DNA of 54,817 nucleotides from Chromatiaceae bacterium (GCA_013426805.1 JACDZG010000041.1:1-54817), one strand, 5' to 3'; shown: positions 15,451 through 23,557, numbered from the stretch's first letter. Made by a program: numbers and translations. The notes: a model not told the origin generated them from the sequence alone.

Positions 15451-16989
15451 TCAGGGCGCCGTGGCGGCACTGCCCCTATCGTTGCTGAAGTCGAACGGGT
15501 CAGGCCCGCGTTTTTTCTGATCGCGCTCTTCTTCCTTCCAGGCATCGACCAGGACCTGAATCTGCGCCGAATCCTGATAGCCGAGCCCGGGCTGACGCAG
15601 GGCGAACTCCAGTTGTTTGATTGCCGGTTCCAAGTCGCCCTCCGTATACAGTCGTTCGGCACGGTACCGGTGGGTCGCGGCTTTATCGCCGGATTTGATC
15701 GCCGCCTGCGTCAGGAGATCGTAGAGTGTCGTATTGCCTGGACGTGTTCGCACCACCGTCTTGAGTTCCGCCATGGCCTGGCGCGGCTGTCCGGCCGCCA
15801 TCAGTGCCTCCGCGTAGGCGCTGCGCAAGGCCCAGTCGCCGGACGCCAGGGTCAGCGCTTGTTTGAGGTGCTCCAGGGCCTGCGCCGAGCGGTCTTGCTT
15901 CAGGTCGAGCTGCGCGTCCAATACGATGAACTCGGCCAGACTGGGTTGCGCGCTCAGCAGTTTGGCAGACTCCGTCTTGGCCTCATCGAGTCGACCCGAG
16001 CGCAGCAGGGCCAGCGCGTAGCCATAGCGCTCCGCGGTCTCATTGAGGTAACGGCCCTCCCGCAGCGATGCCTTGAAGCTCTCCAGCGATTTCTCGGGCC
16101 GGTCGTAAGCGCGCTCGCGCAGCCTGGCGCGCGCCAGCAAAAAACGCAGGCTGTCGGCGCGTTGACGGGCGCCATACTCATCGGCGCGGCCAAGCGCATC
16201 GCCGATGCGGTTGCTGTTGACCGGGTGGGTGCGCAGAAACTCGGGCGCGTTGTTCTCATAGACCCGGCTGGCTTTCGATAATTTCTCGAAGAAGCCGGGC
16301 ATCGCGTAAGGATCGCGTCCGGCCGCCGCCAGGGTGGCGATACCGATGCGGTCCGCCTCCTTCTCGTTCTCGCGGGTAAAGTTGATCCGGCGCTGCATGG
16401 CTGCCGCCTGAATCCCGGCCACCGCCGCCATCCCCGCATCCGCCGACACTTGCGCGCCGAGAATCGCGGCCGCCACCATCAGCGCCATGGTGGGCATGTT
16501 CAGCTTGCCCTGGTCCTCAAGGCCGCGCAGCAGATGGTGTTGGGTGACGTGGGCGATTTCGTGGGCCACCACGGCCGCCAGTTCGTCCTCGCTCTGGGCG
16601 GCCAGGATCAGCCCCGAGTAGATCCCGACATTACCGCCGGGTCCGGCAAAGGCGTTGACCACGGGCTGATCGATCAGGAAGAAATTGAAGCTGCCGCCCG
16701 CGCTCTTGTCCGCGGCCACCAGTTCATTGCCCAGTGACTCCAGGTAGGCGGTCAAGAGCGGATCGTCCAGCACCGGCAGCGCCGCGCGTACCTGGCGCAT
16801 AAACGCCTTGCTCAGACGCAGTTGCGCCCCGCTGCCCATGACCGCGTCCGACGAGTTGCCGATCTCCGGCAGGTCGAACTGCGCGGCCCGAGTCATCCCC
16901 GGCGCCAGCGGACTCAAGGCCAGCGTCGCGGCAACCGCAAGCCTGACCGTGGTTTGTCCCGCGCGGGAGCGTCTGAGACCTTGTGTCAT
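15451..16989 (-). CDS. bepA: Periplasmic M48 metalloprotease/chaperone, BepA-like
   Basis: BepA helps assemble outer-membrane proteins such as LptD and degrades stalled ones. The 512-residue protein has a signal peptide (VRLAVAATLALSPLAPGMTR), then an M48 domain with the zinc motif HEIAH at 143-147 and the third ligand glutamate at about 211 (NEKEADRIG). A TPR-rich C-terminal half follows (YALALLRSGRLDEAKTESAK, then ALEHLKQALTLASGDWAL). The length is close to the E. coli protein (487). It is transcribed towards soxYZ but separated from it by about 260 bases. Confidence 0.93.
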   Translation of the reverse strand: MTQGLRRSRAGQTTVRLAVAATLALSPLAPGMTRAAQFDLPEIGNSSDAVMGSGAQLRLSKAFMRQVRAALPVLDDPLLTAYLESLGNELVAADKSAGGSFNFFLIDQPVVNAFAGPGGNVGIYSGLILAAQSEDELAAVVAHEIAHVTQHHLLRGLEDQGKLNMPTMALMVAAAILGAQVSADAGMAAVAGIQAAAMQRRINFTRENEKEADRIGIATLAAAGRDPYAMPGFFEKLSKASRVYENNAPEFLRTHPVNSNRIGDALGRADEYGARQRADSLRFLLARARLRERAYDRPEKSLESFKASLREGRYLNETAERYGYALALLRSGRLDEAKTESAKLLSAQPSLAEFIVLDAQLDLKQDRSAQALEHLKQALTLASGDWALRSAYAEALMAAGQPRQAMAELKTVVRTRPGNTTLYDLLTQAAIKSGDKAATHRYRAERLYTEGDLEPAIKQLEFALRQPGLGYQDSAQIQVLVDAWKEEERDQKKRGPDPFDFSNDRGSAATAP

Positions 16990-17439
16990 GATTCGTTTGA
17001 GATACGCGCGCGGCGAGCAAATTCCAACCCATGCGGCGCGGGCCGCATGGCGGTAAATGATAGGCGAGTCCGGCGCTGTCGGTGCGCAAGAACCATGGAT
17101 ATGCGTCCGATCCTTGGGAATCCGATCCGTCCCTGTCGTTTTCGCGCGGCTTCGCGGCCCCTCTGAGTGGTGTGCCGCACCTGAGAACTAGGGTCCAAGC
17201 GTTCGAGCGGTGATGCGAAACGCACGTGCGCAGTGTGCGGCCTCTGTCGGTCTTGCACTTAACGTGAAATTTCCCTTACAACTCTTCACTCATGATTCAC
17301 GCGATTGAGGTTGTCTGCGCGAGCCGATCACGCGACAATGTAGGGATCGCTCGTAACATAAAAATAATTGTCGGCAGGTCGTCGGTCTAGGGAGGTGCAC
17401 GCTCGTCAGCAGATGAGGACGTTGCGCCGGGAGCCTTTC
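16990..17439. other. Gene-free stretch upstream of the wecA-like gene
   Basis: No gene is recognised. TTGCAC (17253-17258) and TACAAC (17277-17282), spaced 18 bases apart, are a possible sigma-70 promoter for the wecA-like gene. An AT-rich patch, TAACATAAAAATAATTGTCG, lies near 17354. The long leader between promoter and ATG (about 150 bases) could hold regulatory RNA structure; I see none that I can name. Confidence 0.35.
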
Positions 17440-18543
17440 ATGCTACTTTCGTTTTTTGTCAGTGCGACGATCCTGGGCTTGCTCCGCCCGCTTGCCCCGC
17501 GGTTGCGTCTGCTTGATCATCCGGGCGAACGGCGCAAGAACCACGCGCAGCCCGTGCCGCTGATCGGGGGCATCGCGATCTTTGGTGCTGTCCTGGTCAG
17601 CGTCCTGGTGTGGATTCCCCTGGATCGGCCATTTGCCTATGGGCTCAGCGGTGCGGCCTTGTTGGTCGTGGTCGGCCTACTTGACGACATCCTCGACCTT
17701 GGTCCCAAGCTGCGGATTGTTGCCCAGATCGCCGCCGCGCTGCTGCTGACGGTGGGCGGCGGTGTCACGCTGACGTCGCTGGGTGACCTGTTCGGCTTCG
17801 GCTCGATTGATCTGGGGCTGTTTGCGGTCCCTTTCACAGTGTTTGCAATCGTCGGTATCTGCAATGCGTTCAATATGATCGATGGCATCGACGGGCTGGC
17901 CGGCGGACTGACGCTGATCGCGCTCGGGGTCTTGGTGTTGCTCTCGCCCGTGGATGGCGCATCGCGAGTCCTGATGCTGGTGACGATTGCCGCAATCGTT
18001 CCCTATTTGATCTGCAATCTGCAACTCTTCGGCTGCACCGGGCGCAAGGTTTTTTTAGGTGACGCCGGGAGTTTGTTGCTCGGTTATCTCGTCGTCTGGA
18101 TGCTCATCACCGCCGCACAGTCCGCGGCCACGCTGACGCCCGCGGCAGCGATCTGGATCGTTGCGATCCCGTTGATGGACACGTTCTGCGTCATGGGCCG
18201 GCGGATGCTCAAGGGCCGGTCCCCGTTCTGCGCCGATCGGGCGCATTTGCATCACGTTTTGGCGCGCTGCTTCAACAGTCCACGTAAAGCGCTGAGCCTG
18301 ATTCTGCCGACCGCGGCAGTGCTGGCCGGTATCGGCCTGTTCGGACAGGTTCAGCAGGTCGCGCCGGCGGCGTTGATCTGGGCCGCGCTGGTGTTTTTTG
18401 CCATCTATCTGTCCGTTCTACGGTATGCGCCGCGGTTGTACCGGTCGCTGGCGCGCCAACGAATCATGGACTTCCGTCGGCGTACATCGACGTCCGACAC
18501 GGCACCGACGGTGGGTCGCGATGTGGTCGCTGCTGAATCATGA
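17440..18543 (+). CDS. Undecaprenyl-phosphate GlcNAc-1-phosphate transferase, WecA-like
   Basis: This polytopic membrane enzyme starts a lipid-linked sugar chain by moving a sugar-1-phosphate from a UDP-sugar to undecaprenyl phosphate. The 367-residue protein has the family marks: NHAQPVPLIGGIAIF, VGLLDDILDLGPKLRI (the DD motif), AFNMIDGIDGLAGG, FLGDAGSLLLGY, and the His motif DRAHLHHVL. About ten membrane segments are apparent. The ATG at 17440 (MLLSFFVSATILGLL) fits the WecA start; in-frame codons upstream at 17368 (TTG) and 17413 (ATG) would add a non-conserved basic leader. It is 13 bases from the rfaH-like gene. Confidence 0.9.
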   Translation: MLLSFFVSATILGLLRPLAPRLRLLDHPGERRKNHAQPVPLIGGIAIFGAVLVSVLVWIPLDRPFAYGLSGAALLVVVGLLDDILDLGPKLRIVAQIAAALLLTVGGGVTLTSLGDLFGFGSIDLGLFAVPFTVFAIVGICNAFNMIDGIDGLAGGLTLIALGVLVLLSPVDGASRVLMLVTIAAIVPYLICNLQLFGCTGRKVFLGDAGSLLLGYLVVWMLITAAQSAATLTPAAAIWIVAIPLMDTFCVMGRRMLKGRSPFCADRAHLHHVLARCFNSPRKALSLILPTAAVLAGIGLFGQVQQVAPAALIWAALVFFAIYLSVLRYAPRLYRSLARQRIMDFRRRTSTSDTAPTVGRDVVAAES

Positions 18544-18556
18544 TCACTGATGACTT

Positions 18557-19084
18557 ATGACCGCTGAGGACTTGGGCGAATCTGAACTCGCCGCTCAACC
18601 ACGCTGGTACCTGGTGCAGGCCAAGCCGCGCCAGGCGGAGCGTGCTGAGCTGAATCTGGAGCAGCAGGGCTACCGTGTGTTTCATCCGCGGTTCCAGATC
18701 GAGCGTATTCGTCGCGGGCGGCGGGTTACGGTCGAAGAGTCCCTGTTTCCGAATTACCTGTTCATCCGATTACAGCGCTGGGTGGACAACTGGTATCCAC
18801 TACGCTCCACGCGCGGGGTGGCGCGACTGGTGGCGTTCGGCAATGAACCACTGCCGGTCGACGATGCTTTAATCGAAACGATCCGCCGTCGTATCGGCGA
18901 GCAGTCGCCCGAATTGGTGCTGCATCCCGGCGAGTCGGTGCGGATCATCGCTGGTCCGTTCCAGGGCTTGGAGGCGATCTTCCAAACCCATCAGGGGCAG
19001 CAGCGTGTGCGCTTATTGATCGAGTTGCTGCACCGTCAGGTTGTCTTGACCCTGCCGTTAGCTGTTATCCAACGAGTCGGCTAG
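18557..19084 (+). CDS. rfaH: RfaH-like specialised NusG paralogue
   Basis: RfaH-type proteins bind RNA polymerase at ops elements and let it read through long polysaccharide operons. The 175-residue protein has an NGN domain (RWYLVQAKPRQAERAELNLE, then GYRVFHPRFQIERIRRGRR, SLFPNYLFIRL and STRGVARLVAFG) and a C-terminal KOW region (LHPGESVRIIAGPFQGLEAI). The VxAKPRQ start and the FP.YLF segment separate it from true NusG. It directly follows the wecA-like gene, as in many exopolysaccharide loci. I found no convincing ops sequence nearby. Confidence 0.88.
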   Translation: MTAEDLGESELAAQPRWYLVQAKPRQAERAELNLEQQGYRVFHPRFQIERIRRGRRVTVEESLFPNYLFIRLQRWVDNWYPLRSTRGVARLVAFGNEPLPVDDALIETIRRRIGEQSPELVLHPGESVRIIAGPFQGLEAIFQTHQGQQRVRLLIELLHRQVVLTLPLAVIQRVG

Positions 19085-19199
19085 TCCGCCGCGGAGCGGA
19101 TTGATGGCGGCCTTGTCCGCAGCGGCTCTCGCGTGGTCGAAACCCTAATCACGGCATTGATGACTGCATGCCAATATAGTATTCAATCGGAGCACGGCC

Positions 19200-19427
19200 G
19201 TGAGCGAGATCGGGATAAGAACGGGCAGGTTGACTCTGATGGGTCCCTTCGGGCGCACGGATTACACGGTACGGATTCTTGGTCGATTCCTCTGGTATTA
19301 CCGGATCGAGGCGATCACGCTCACGCGACTGAAAGGCAACCGGGCACTGCAGCCAGGTGAGCGAGCCTTGGTGCCTTGGCGGGTCATTCGCCACAGCAAA
19401 CACAGCGGGAATATCGACCGGCCTTGA
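19200..19427 (+). CDS. Possible small protein between rfaH and wzb
   Basis: A GTG-started frame gives 75 residues with a protein-like look: GRLTLMGPFGRTDYTVRILG, then FLWYYRIEAITLTRLKGNRA and PGERALVPWRVIRHS. No family is recognised and there is no clear ribosome-binding site. Its last codons run into the dispersed repeat at 19418, which supplies the stop, so the original C-terminus may have been lost. A TATAGTATT box near 19175 could be a -10 element. Confidence 0.38.
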   Translation: MSEIGIRTGRLTLMGPFGRTDYTVRILGRFLWYYRIEAITLTRLKGNRALQPGERALVPWRVIRHSKHSGNIDRP

Positions 19428-19477
19428 TCATTGCCCCGGCCAGTTTTTCTTGTGGCCGAAACGATGATCAAGGCCGG
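19418..19477. repeat. Inverted pair of the GATGATCAAGGCC repeat
   Basis: Arms at 19418-19442 and 19453-19477 are 25 bases each and pair at about 22 positions around a ten-base loop. The inner word matches copies at 56-75 and 1255-1274. The hairpin lies between the small gene at 19200 and the integrase stub, again at the edge of damaged genes. Confidence 0.65.
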
Positions 19478-19529
19478 ACTGGTTGGCCGCCTGCCGACAA
19501 TGTTCCACGGCACCATCCCCGGAAACTGC

Positions 19530-19650
19530 GGCGTGTGATCCAGGTCTTAGAGGATCGGCGCACTTGCAGCGAGAGCCCATCCCCGGCCGATACCCGGTGG
19601 TCTTTACCTTCCCACCGTGCGGCCTTAGCCTGTCGCTCGGTAACAGACAT
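19530..19650 (-). pseudogene. N-terminal stub of a tyrosine integrase (DUF4102 arm domain)
   Basis: From an ATG at 19650 the minus strand reads MSVTERQAKAARWEGKDHRV, then GDGLSLQVRRSSKTWITRR. This matches the arm-type DNA-binding domain at the start of P4-like phage and island integrases (LTxxxxKxAKxxxKxxxLxDGxGLxLxV). The frame then dissolves after about 40 codons and no catalytic domain is present. It is a leftover of an integrated element inside what looks like a polysaccharide locus. Confidence 0.55.
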
Positions 19651-19749
19651 CGCCCCCCGCCGGTGTGTGCTTCGGGGTGCGAGCGATCGTGTACCGGTGT
19701 GGATGACGGAGGCAAGGATTAGAGATAACATATTGAAAATAAGTATTTT

Positions 19750-20238
19750 ATGAACAAAGCTACACGTGTAAAAGTGCTGTTTGTCTGCATGGGTAACATT
19801 TGCCGCTCGCCCACCGCCCATGGGGTCTTTCGCCATCTGGTGCAGGAGGCTGGTCTGGCGGCCGTGATCGGGATCGACTCGGCCGGCACCCATGGTTACC
19901 ACCTGGACGAGCCGCCGGACGAGCGGGCGACCGCAACCGCCTGGGCGCGCGGGGTCGACATCAGCGACCTGCGGGCGCGCCGGGCCGAGCCGGAGGACTT
20001 TATTGAGTACGATCTGATCCTCGCCATGGATCAGGATAACTACCATAGTTTGTCGCGGATCTGCCCACCGGGGATGGAGTCGAAACTCGGTCTGTTCCTG
20101 GATTTCGCCCCGGACCTGAACCGGCGTGAGGTGCCGGACCCCTACTATGGCGGGCAGCGCGGGTTCGATCAGGTGTTCGACATGGTGGAAGCCGCGGCCC
20201 TCGGGTTGCTGGAGCACATCTCGCGCCGGATGCTCTAA
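19750..20238 (+). CDS. wzb: Low-molecular-weight protein tyrosine phosphatase, Wzb-like
   Basis: This cytoplasmic phosphatase would dephosphorylate a Wzc-type tyrosine kinase that controls polysaccharide chain length and export. The 162-residue protein has the P-loop C13-M-G-N-I-C-R19-S20 and the general-acid loop VPDPYYGG. The length is normal. No wzc, wza or wzx/wzy gene follows; the next gene is a porin on the other strand. The phosphatase is therefore separated from its expected partners. The ATG at 19750 lies in an AT-rich stretch. Confidence 0.92.
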   Translation: MNKATRVKVLFVCMGNICRSPTAHGVFRHLVQEAGLAAVIGIDSAGTHGYHLDEPPDERATATAWARGVDISDLRARRAEPEDFIEYDLILAMDQDNYHSLSRICPPGMESKLGLFLDFAPDLNRREVPDPYYGGQRGFDQVFDMVEAAALGLLEHISRRML

Positions 20239-20244
20239 GCGGGG

Positions 20245-21429
20245 TTAGAACTCGGCGACCGCGCGCAGGCTGAACACCCAGCCGTCGACAACATCCCCGG
20301 TGCGGTACTTGTCCTTCATGTACTGCACGTCGGCGGTCAGGGCCAGCGTGTCGTTGCAGGCAAGTCGATAGTAGCCCTCGACCGCATTGGTGCGCGCCAG
20401 CTCACCGTTGCCGCCTTCCAGGTAGGCGTAACCGATACCGATATTGTCATTCTCTCGGCCCCAGCCAGCCCCTTTAAAATCGAACCCGCCGGCGTAATCG
20501 GCCTGATAATCGACCAGCGCATCCTGTTGCTCCCAGCCCAGTCGCAGGAAGGCACCGACGATCTTGCCGAACTCCTGGTCAAAGGACAGCAGCACGCCGG
20601 ACAGATGTTCCTGGTCGGTCGGGTCCGGCGCCTCGGCCGAGTCCAGGTCGAGTGCCGGGTCCAGCGCCGGATTCGGTTCCGGGTCCAGCCCTGGGGCTGG
20701 AGCCAGGAAGGCGCGAGAGGTGCCGGCATACATCACACGATAGTTCCCTTCGCCCCAGGGCGTTTGCAGGTTATAGTCGGCCTCGACGCCGAACCAGTTG
20801 TAGTTGTTCCCATCATCATTCTCGCCGACATTCATCCCCAGGCCGCTGAGGGTCAGGCGGTGGATTTTCCAGACCAGTGCGCCGCCCACGTCGTAGGCGG
20901 GGATAAAGGCGGTGCGTGAGTTCACGAAGGCCTCGTTCATGAACTGGGTGTACTCGTTGTTGGCGTAGGCATTCTCGTTGACGTAGAACGCTGGATCAAT
21001 GATGCCGCCGGTGACCTGAACGGCATTGGCGTCACCGAAACGGAAGGTATGCGCATACCAAGCCTCCAGCAAATAGCTGCGGTCGCGGCCGTTGATGTCC
21101 TTGACGTCCGCTTCCAGGTCCGCGGCCCAAGGGGTGAGCGCGAACGGGGAGATCGGGTTGAGTCCGTTCCCGGCAGCAAATCCGAACTTGACGAAGAATT
21201 GATCCTGCTTGGTGGGGTTGAAGAAGATCTCGGGTTGAACGGGCACGGCGCCCCGACAGCCGTTCTGGTCGTCCCCGTCACCCGTCACCTCCTGACACTG
21301 CCCGGCCCCGGCGAGCAGCAGGTTGACCGCGAGTTGCTCGTTCACGTCGTAGGCACGGGCGGCCCCGGCGCAGAGGCTGGTCAGAGCGATGGCGAGCGCG
21401 GAGCCGAACCGTCGGGCGGTGCTGTGCAT
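20245..21429 (-). CDS. Outer-membrane porin, OprB (carbohydrate-selective) type
   Basis: The 394-residue protein has a signal peptide (FGSALAIALTSLCAGAARA) and a beta-barrel pattern of alternating aromatic residues ending in FSLRAVAEF, with the C-terminal phenylalanine needed for outer-membrane insertion. The segments DPAFYVNENAYANNEYTQFM, NEAFVNSRTAF and NIGIGYAYLEGGNGELARTN fit OprB-like porins. A Pro/Asp-rich loop (LDPEPNPALDPALDLDSAEA) is probably extracellular. Two cysteines in the N-terminal GQCQEVTGDGDDQNGC segment are unusual for a porin. The start at 21429 places the signal peptide correctly. The solute is unknown. Confidence 0.78.
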   Translation of the reverse strand: MHSTARRFGSALAIALTSLCAGAARAYDVNEQLAVNLLLAGAGQCQEVTGDGDDQNGCRGAVPVQPEIFFNPTKQDQFFVKFGFAAGNGLNPISPFALTPWAADLEADVKDINGRDRSYLLEAWYAHTFRFGDANAVQVTGGIIDPAFYVNENAYANNEYTQFMNEAFVNSRTAFIPAYDVGGALVWKIHRLTLSGLGMNVGENDDGNNYNWFGVEADYNLQTPWGEGNYRVMYAGTSRAFLAPAPGLDPEPNPALDPALDLDSAEAPDPTDQEHLSGVLLSFDQEFGKIVGAFLRLGWEQQDALVDYQADYAGGFDFKGAGWGRENDNIGIGYAYLEGGNGELARTNAVEGYYRLACNDTLALTADVQYMKDKYRTGDVVDGWVFSLRAVAEF

Positions 21430-21600
21430 GGGCTGATTTCCCCAAAAAAATCCAGCGACAACGGCAGGTGTGACCGGATGGTGACGGCCGGTCCGGTTGA
21501 GCAACCTGGTGTCAGTGATATTACGAATTAGGTATTAGTATGATTCCGTCGCGCTGATGGCGTCAAACTGCACGCCGGCGTGCTGTGCAGATCTGTTTCG

Positions 21601-21667
21601 TGAATAATATCCATTCTCATTACTATCTGCAACCTGGGCTGTCGACCCGATCCACCTGATTCAGGTG
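21601..21667. promoter_or_regulatory. Palindromic operator candidates between porin and Kunitz genes
   Basis: CACCTGA-T-TCAGGTG at 21653-21667 is a perfect 15-base palindrome 69 bases before the Kunitz gene ATG. Just upstream, the complement of 21601-21627 contains TAATGAGAATGGATATTAT, which partly fits a Fur box (about 10 of 14 key positions by eye). Either could control the leftward porin or the rightward Kunitz gene. No regulator gene is nearby. Confidence 0.4.
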
Positions 21668-21735
21668 AGAGACTGTGCCGAAGCGTCTAGAATCGGCGCC
21701 CTGACTTGTCGAATTGGATGTTGTTTGGGGGTGCT

Positions 21736-22005
21736 ATGCGTTCGGTCTGGGGGTGTGCGATGCTGGTCGCGGTGTTGGCGCTCGTCGGTTGCGGCGGGGG
21801 CGGGGTGGGGCGAGGTAACCCGGAGGACTTACCGGTGAGTTGCGTGGCCAAGCCTGCCAAGGGGAATTGCCGGGGCCGCCAGATCAAGTATTATTTCGAT
21901 TATCGTGACAATCGCTGCAAGTCCTTTACGCATAGCGGCTGCGGCGGCCGGGTGCCGTTCGAGACCCTGGAGGATTGTGTGAATTATTGCGGGGCTACGC
22001 CCTAG
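21736..22005 (+). CDS. Lipoprotein with a complete Kunitz (BPTI) protease-inhibitor domain
   Basis: The 89-residue protein starts with a lipoprotein signal (MLVAVLALVGC, lipobox L-V-G-C), so the mature protein is anchored by an acylated cysteine. After a Gly-rich linker it has one Kunitz domain with all six cysteines in BPTI spacing: C-x8-C-x15-C-x7-C-x11-C-x3-C. The YYFDY segment and GC before the fourth cysteine align with BPTI, with one residue fewer between the fourth and fifth cysteines. The residue after the second cysteine (P1 position) is arginine, which predicts inhibition of trypsin-like serine proteases. A TTG 30 bases upstream is in frame, but the ATG at 21736 fits the signal peptide. 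Confidence 0.85.
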   Translation: MRSVWGCAMLVAVLALVGCGGGGVGRGNPEDLPVSCVAKPAKGNCRGRQIKYYFDYRDNRCKSFTHSGCGGRVPFETLEDCVNYCGATP

Positions 22006-22014
22006 TTCGAAGCC

Positions 22015-22524
22015 TCAGAGGGCGCGGGGGCGGGTGATGGAAATCAGCTGCGCACAGCCGCGCGGCAGCTGATCCCAGTCGTCCGGCATTTCCAGTCGCG
22101 CCAGGGTCCCGGTGGGGAGCAGTTTCCCGTCCTGCGGTGGGTCCAGGTCGTCGCCGCTCAGGTGTAACACCAGATCATCGAGACCCGGATTGTGCCCTAC
22201 CAGCAAGACCGTGTGCGCCGTGGCCGGGCAGCGTCCGAGCACATCGAGCAATGCGGCCAGTGTCGCGTCGTAGATATCCGTGTCCCAAGCGATCCGTTCC
22301 CGGCCGATTTCCAAGACCTTGCAAACCTTGATGGCGGTCTGGCGCGCCCGCTGGGCGGGCGAACTGACGACATGGTCAGGCACCAGACCCTCCCGGTAAA
22401 GCCAGGCGCCAACCTTTGGGGCGTCTTGTTTGCCGCGTTTGGCCAGCGGGCGGTCGAAGTCGGACTTCGCCCGGGAATCCCAGTCGGACTTGGCATGGCG
22501 GAGGATCAGGAGTTCCCGTGGCAT
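22015..22524 (-). CDS. sixA: Phosphohistidine phosphatase SixA-like
   Basis: The 169-residue protein is a histidine-phosphatase-fold enzyme with the RHAK signature at residues 9-12 (LLILRHAKSDWD), the FDRPLAKRGK loop, SSPAQRARQTA, and the second catalytic histidine in VLLVGHNPGLDDLV. In E. coli SixA removes phosphate from histidine on phosphotransfer proteins. The ATG at 22524 starts the domain directly; a longer frame to 22617 adds non-conserved sequence. The gene converges with the Kunitz gene, ten bases apart. Confidence 0.9.
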   Translation of the reverse strand: MPRELLILRHAKSDWDSRAKSDFDRPLAKRGKQDAPKVGAWLYREGLVPDHVVSSPAQRARQTAIKVCKVLEIGRERIAWDTDIYDATLAALLDVLGRCPATAHTVLLVGHNPGLDDLVLHLSGDDLDPPQDGKLLPTGTLARLEMPDDWDQLPRGCAQLISITRPRAL

Positions 22525-22681
22525 GTGGACAAGGCTCGGCGCGGCAGAGTAAGGAAAAGCGTTCAGTGGCCCTGGTGGAGGCTGCGCCGCCTTTTTAACA
22601 CAACGGTCATTTTCCAACTACCTTGGCCGTCCGGGACCGCAGCGTCCCTGGAGTGCCGGACACCCGTTCGGCAGCGTTCGA

Positions 22682-23557
22682 TCAATGCAGCTCAGCCAGG
22701 AGCCGGTCGATCAGGCCGCGCGCCTGACCCAGGTATCCCGGCCCGAACAGATTCAGGTGATTGAGGATGTGGTAGAGGTTGTAGAGGGTCTTGCGGACCC
22801 CGTAGCCTGGGTCCAGCGGCCAGACCTCCCGATAGGCGGCATAGAACTCGGCGCCGAAGCCGCCGAACAACTCGGTCATGGCCAGATCGGCCTCGCGATC
22901 CCCGAAGTAGACCGCGGGGTCGTAGATCACCGGCTGACCGTCCGGCAGATAGGCCAGATTACCGCCCCACAGGTCGCCGTGCAGGAGCGACGGCTGGGGT
23001 TGGTGCCCCAGGAGCTTATCCAACTCGGCGCGCAGGCGTTCACCGCGTGTCTGGAGTGCGCCATCGTAGCCGTTGGCCGCGGCCAGTTCGAGTTGATAGC
23101 CGAGCCGCTGATCGCGCCAGAAGCTCACCCAATCCGCACTCGGTGTGTTGCGCTGCGGGGTTGAGCCGATATGATTATCGCGGTGCCAGCCGAAGGTGGA
23201 GGAGCGCGTGCGATGCAACGCGGCCAACTGCCGTCCGGCCGCGGCACCCCGGGTCGGTCCGCTGAGATCCAGGTGCTCCAGCACCAGATAGCTGAGGGTG
23301 TCGGTCCGGCCCCAGCAGATGGGCCTGGGGATGCGGATGGCGCCCGTGGCAGCGAGGACGGCGAGCCCGGCGGCCTCGGCCTCGAACAACGCGAGGCGGG
23401 CCGGTGTGTTGGTCTTGACGAAGAAGGCGCGGGCGCCGTCGCTGATTGTTATCGCAGCGTTGATGCAGCCGCCGCTGACCGCGCGCGTGGTTCGCGGGGC
23501 GAATGGACTGCCGGTGGCCGTGCCGATCCGCTCGGCGATCACCGTCCAATCAATCAT
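22682..23557 (-). CDS. Fructosamine kinase family protein (YniA-like)
   Basis: The 291-residue protein is a small aminoglycoside-kinase-fold enzyme. It has the family N-terminus (VSGGCINAAITISDGARAFF with VKTN), the substrate segment LVLEHLDL, the catalytic loop SLLHGDLWGGNL, and the metal-binding DPAVYFGDREADLAMTELFG. Family members phosphorylate sugar amines such as ribulosamine or erythrulosamine on glycated proteins as a repair step. The start at 23557 overlaps the upstream HNH gene by eight bases, suggesting they are translated together. Confidence 0.9.
   Translation of the reverse strand: MIDWTVIAERIGTATGSPFAPRTTRAVSGGCINAAITISDGARAFFVKTNTPARLALFEAEAAGLAVLAATGAIRIPRPICWGRTDTLSYLVLEHLDLSGPTRGAAAGRQLAALHRTRSSTFGWHRDNHIGSTPQRNTPSADWVSFWRDQRLGYQLELAAANGYDGALQTRGERLRAELDKLLGHQPQPSLLHGDLWGGNLAYLPDGQPVIYDPAVYFGDREADLAMTELFGGFGAEFYAAYREVWPLDPGYGVRKTLYNLYHILNHLNLFGPGYLGQARGLIDRLLAELH

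Noticed and set aside
19651-20217. Upstream extension of the integrase stub through the wzb gene on the minus strand
   Set aside because: It is antisense to the well-supported phosphatase gene; only the part from the ATG at 19650 resembles an integrase.
18900-21700. Search for an ops element (GGCGGTAG-type) that RfaH would use
   Set aside because: No convincing match was found by eye in this stretch.
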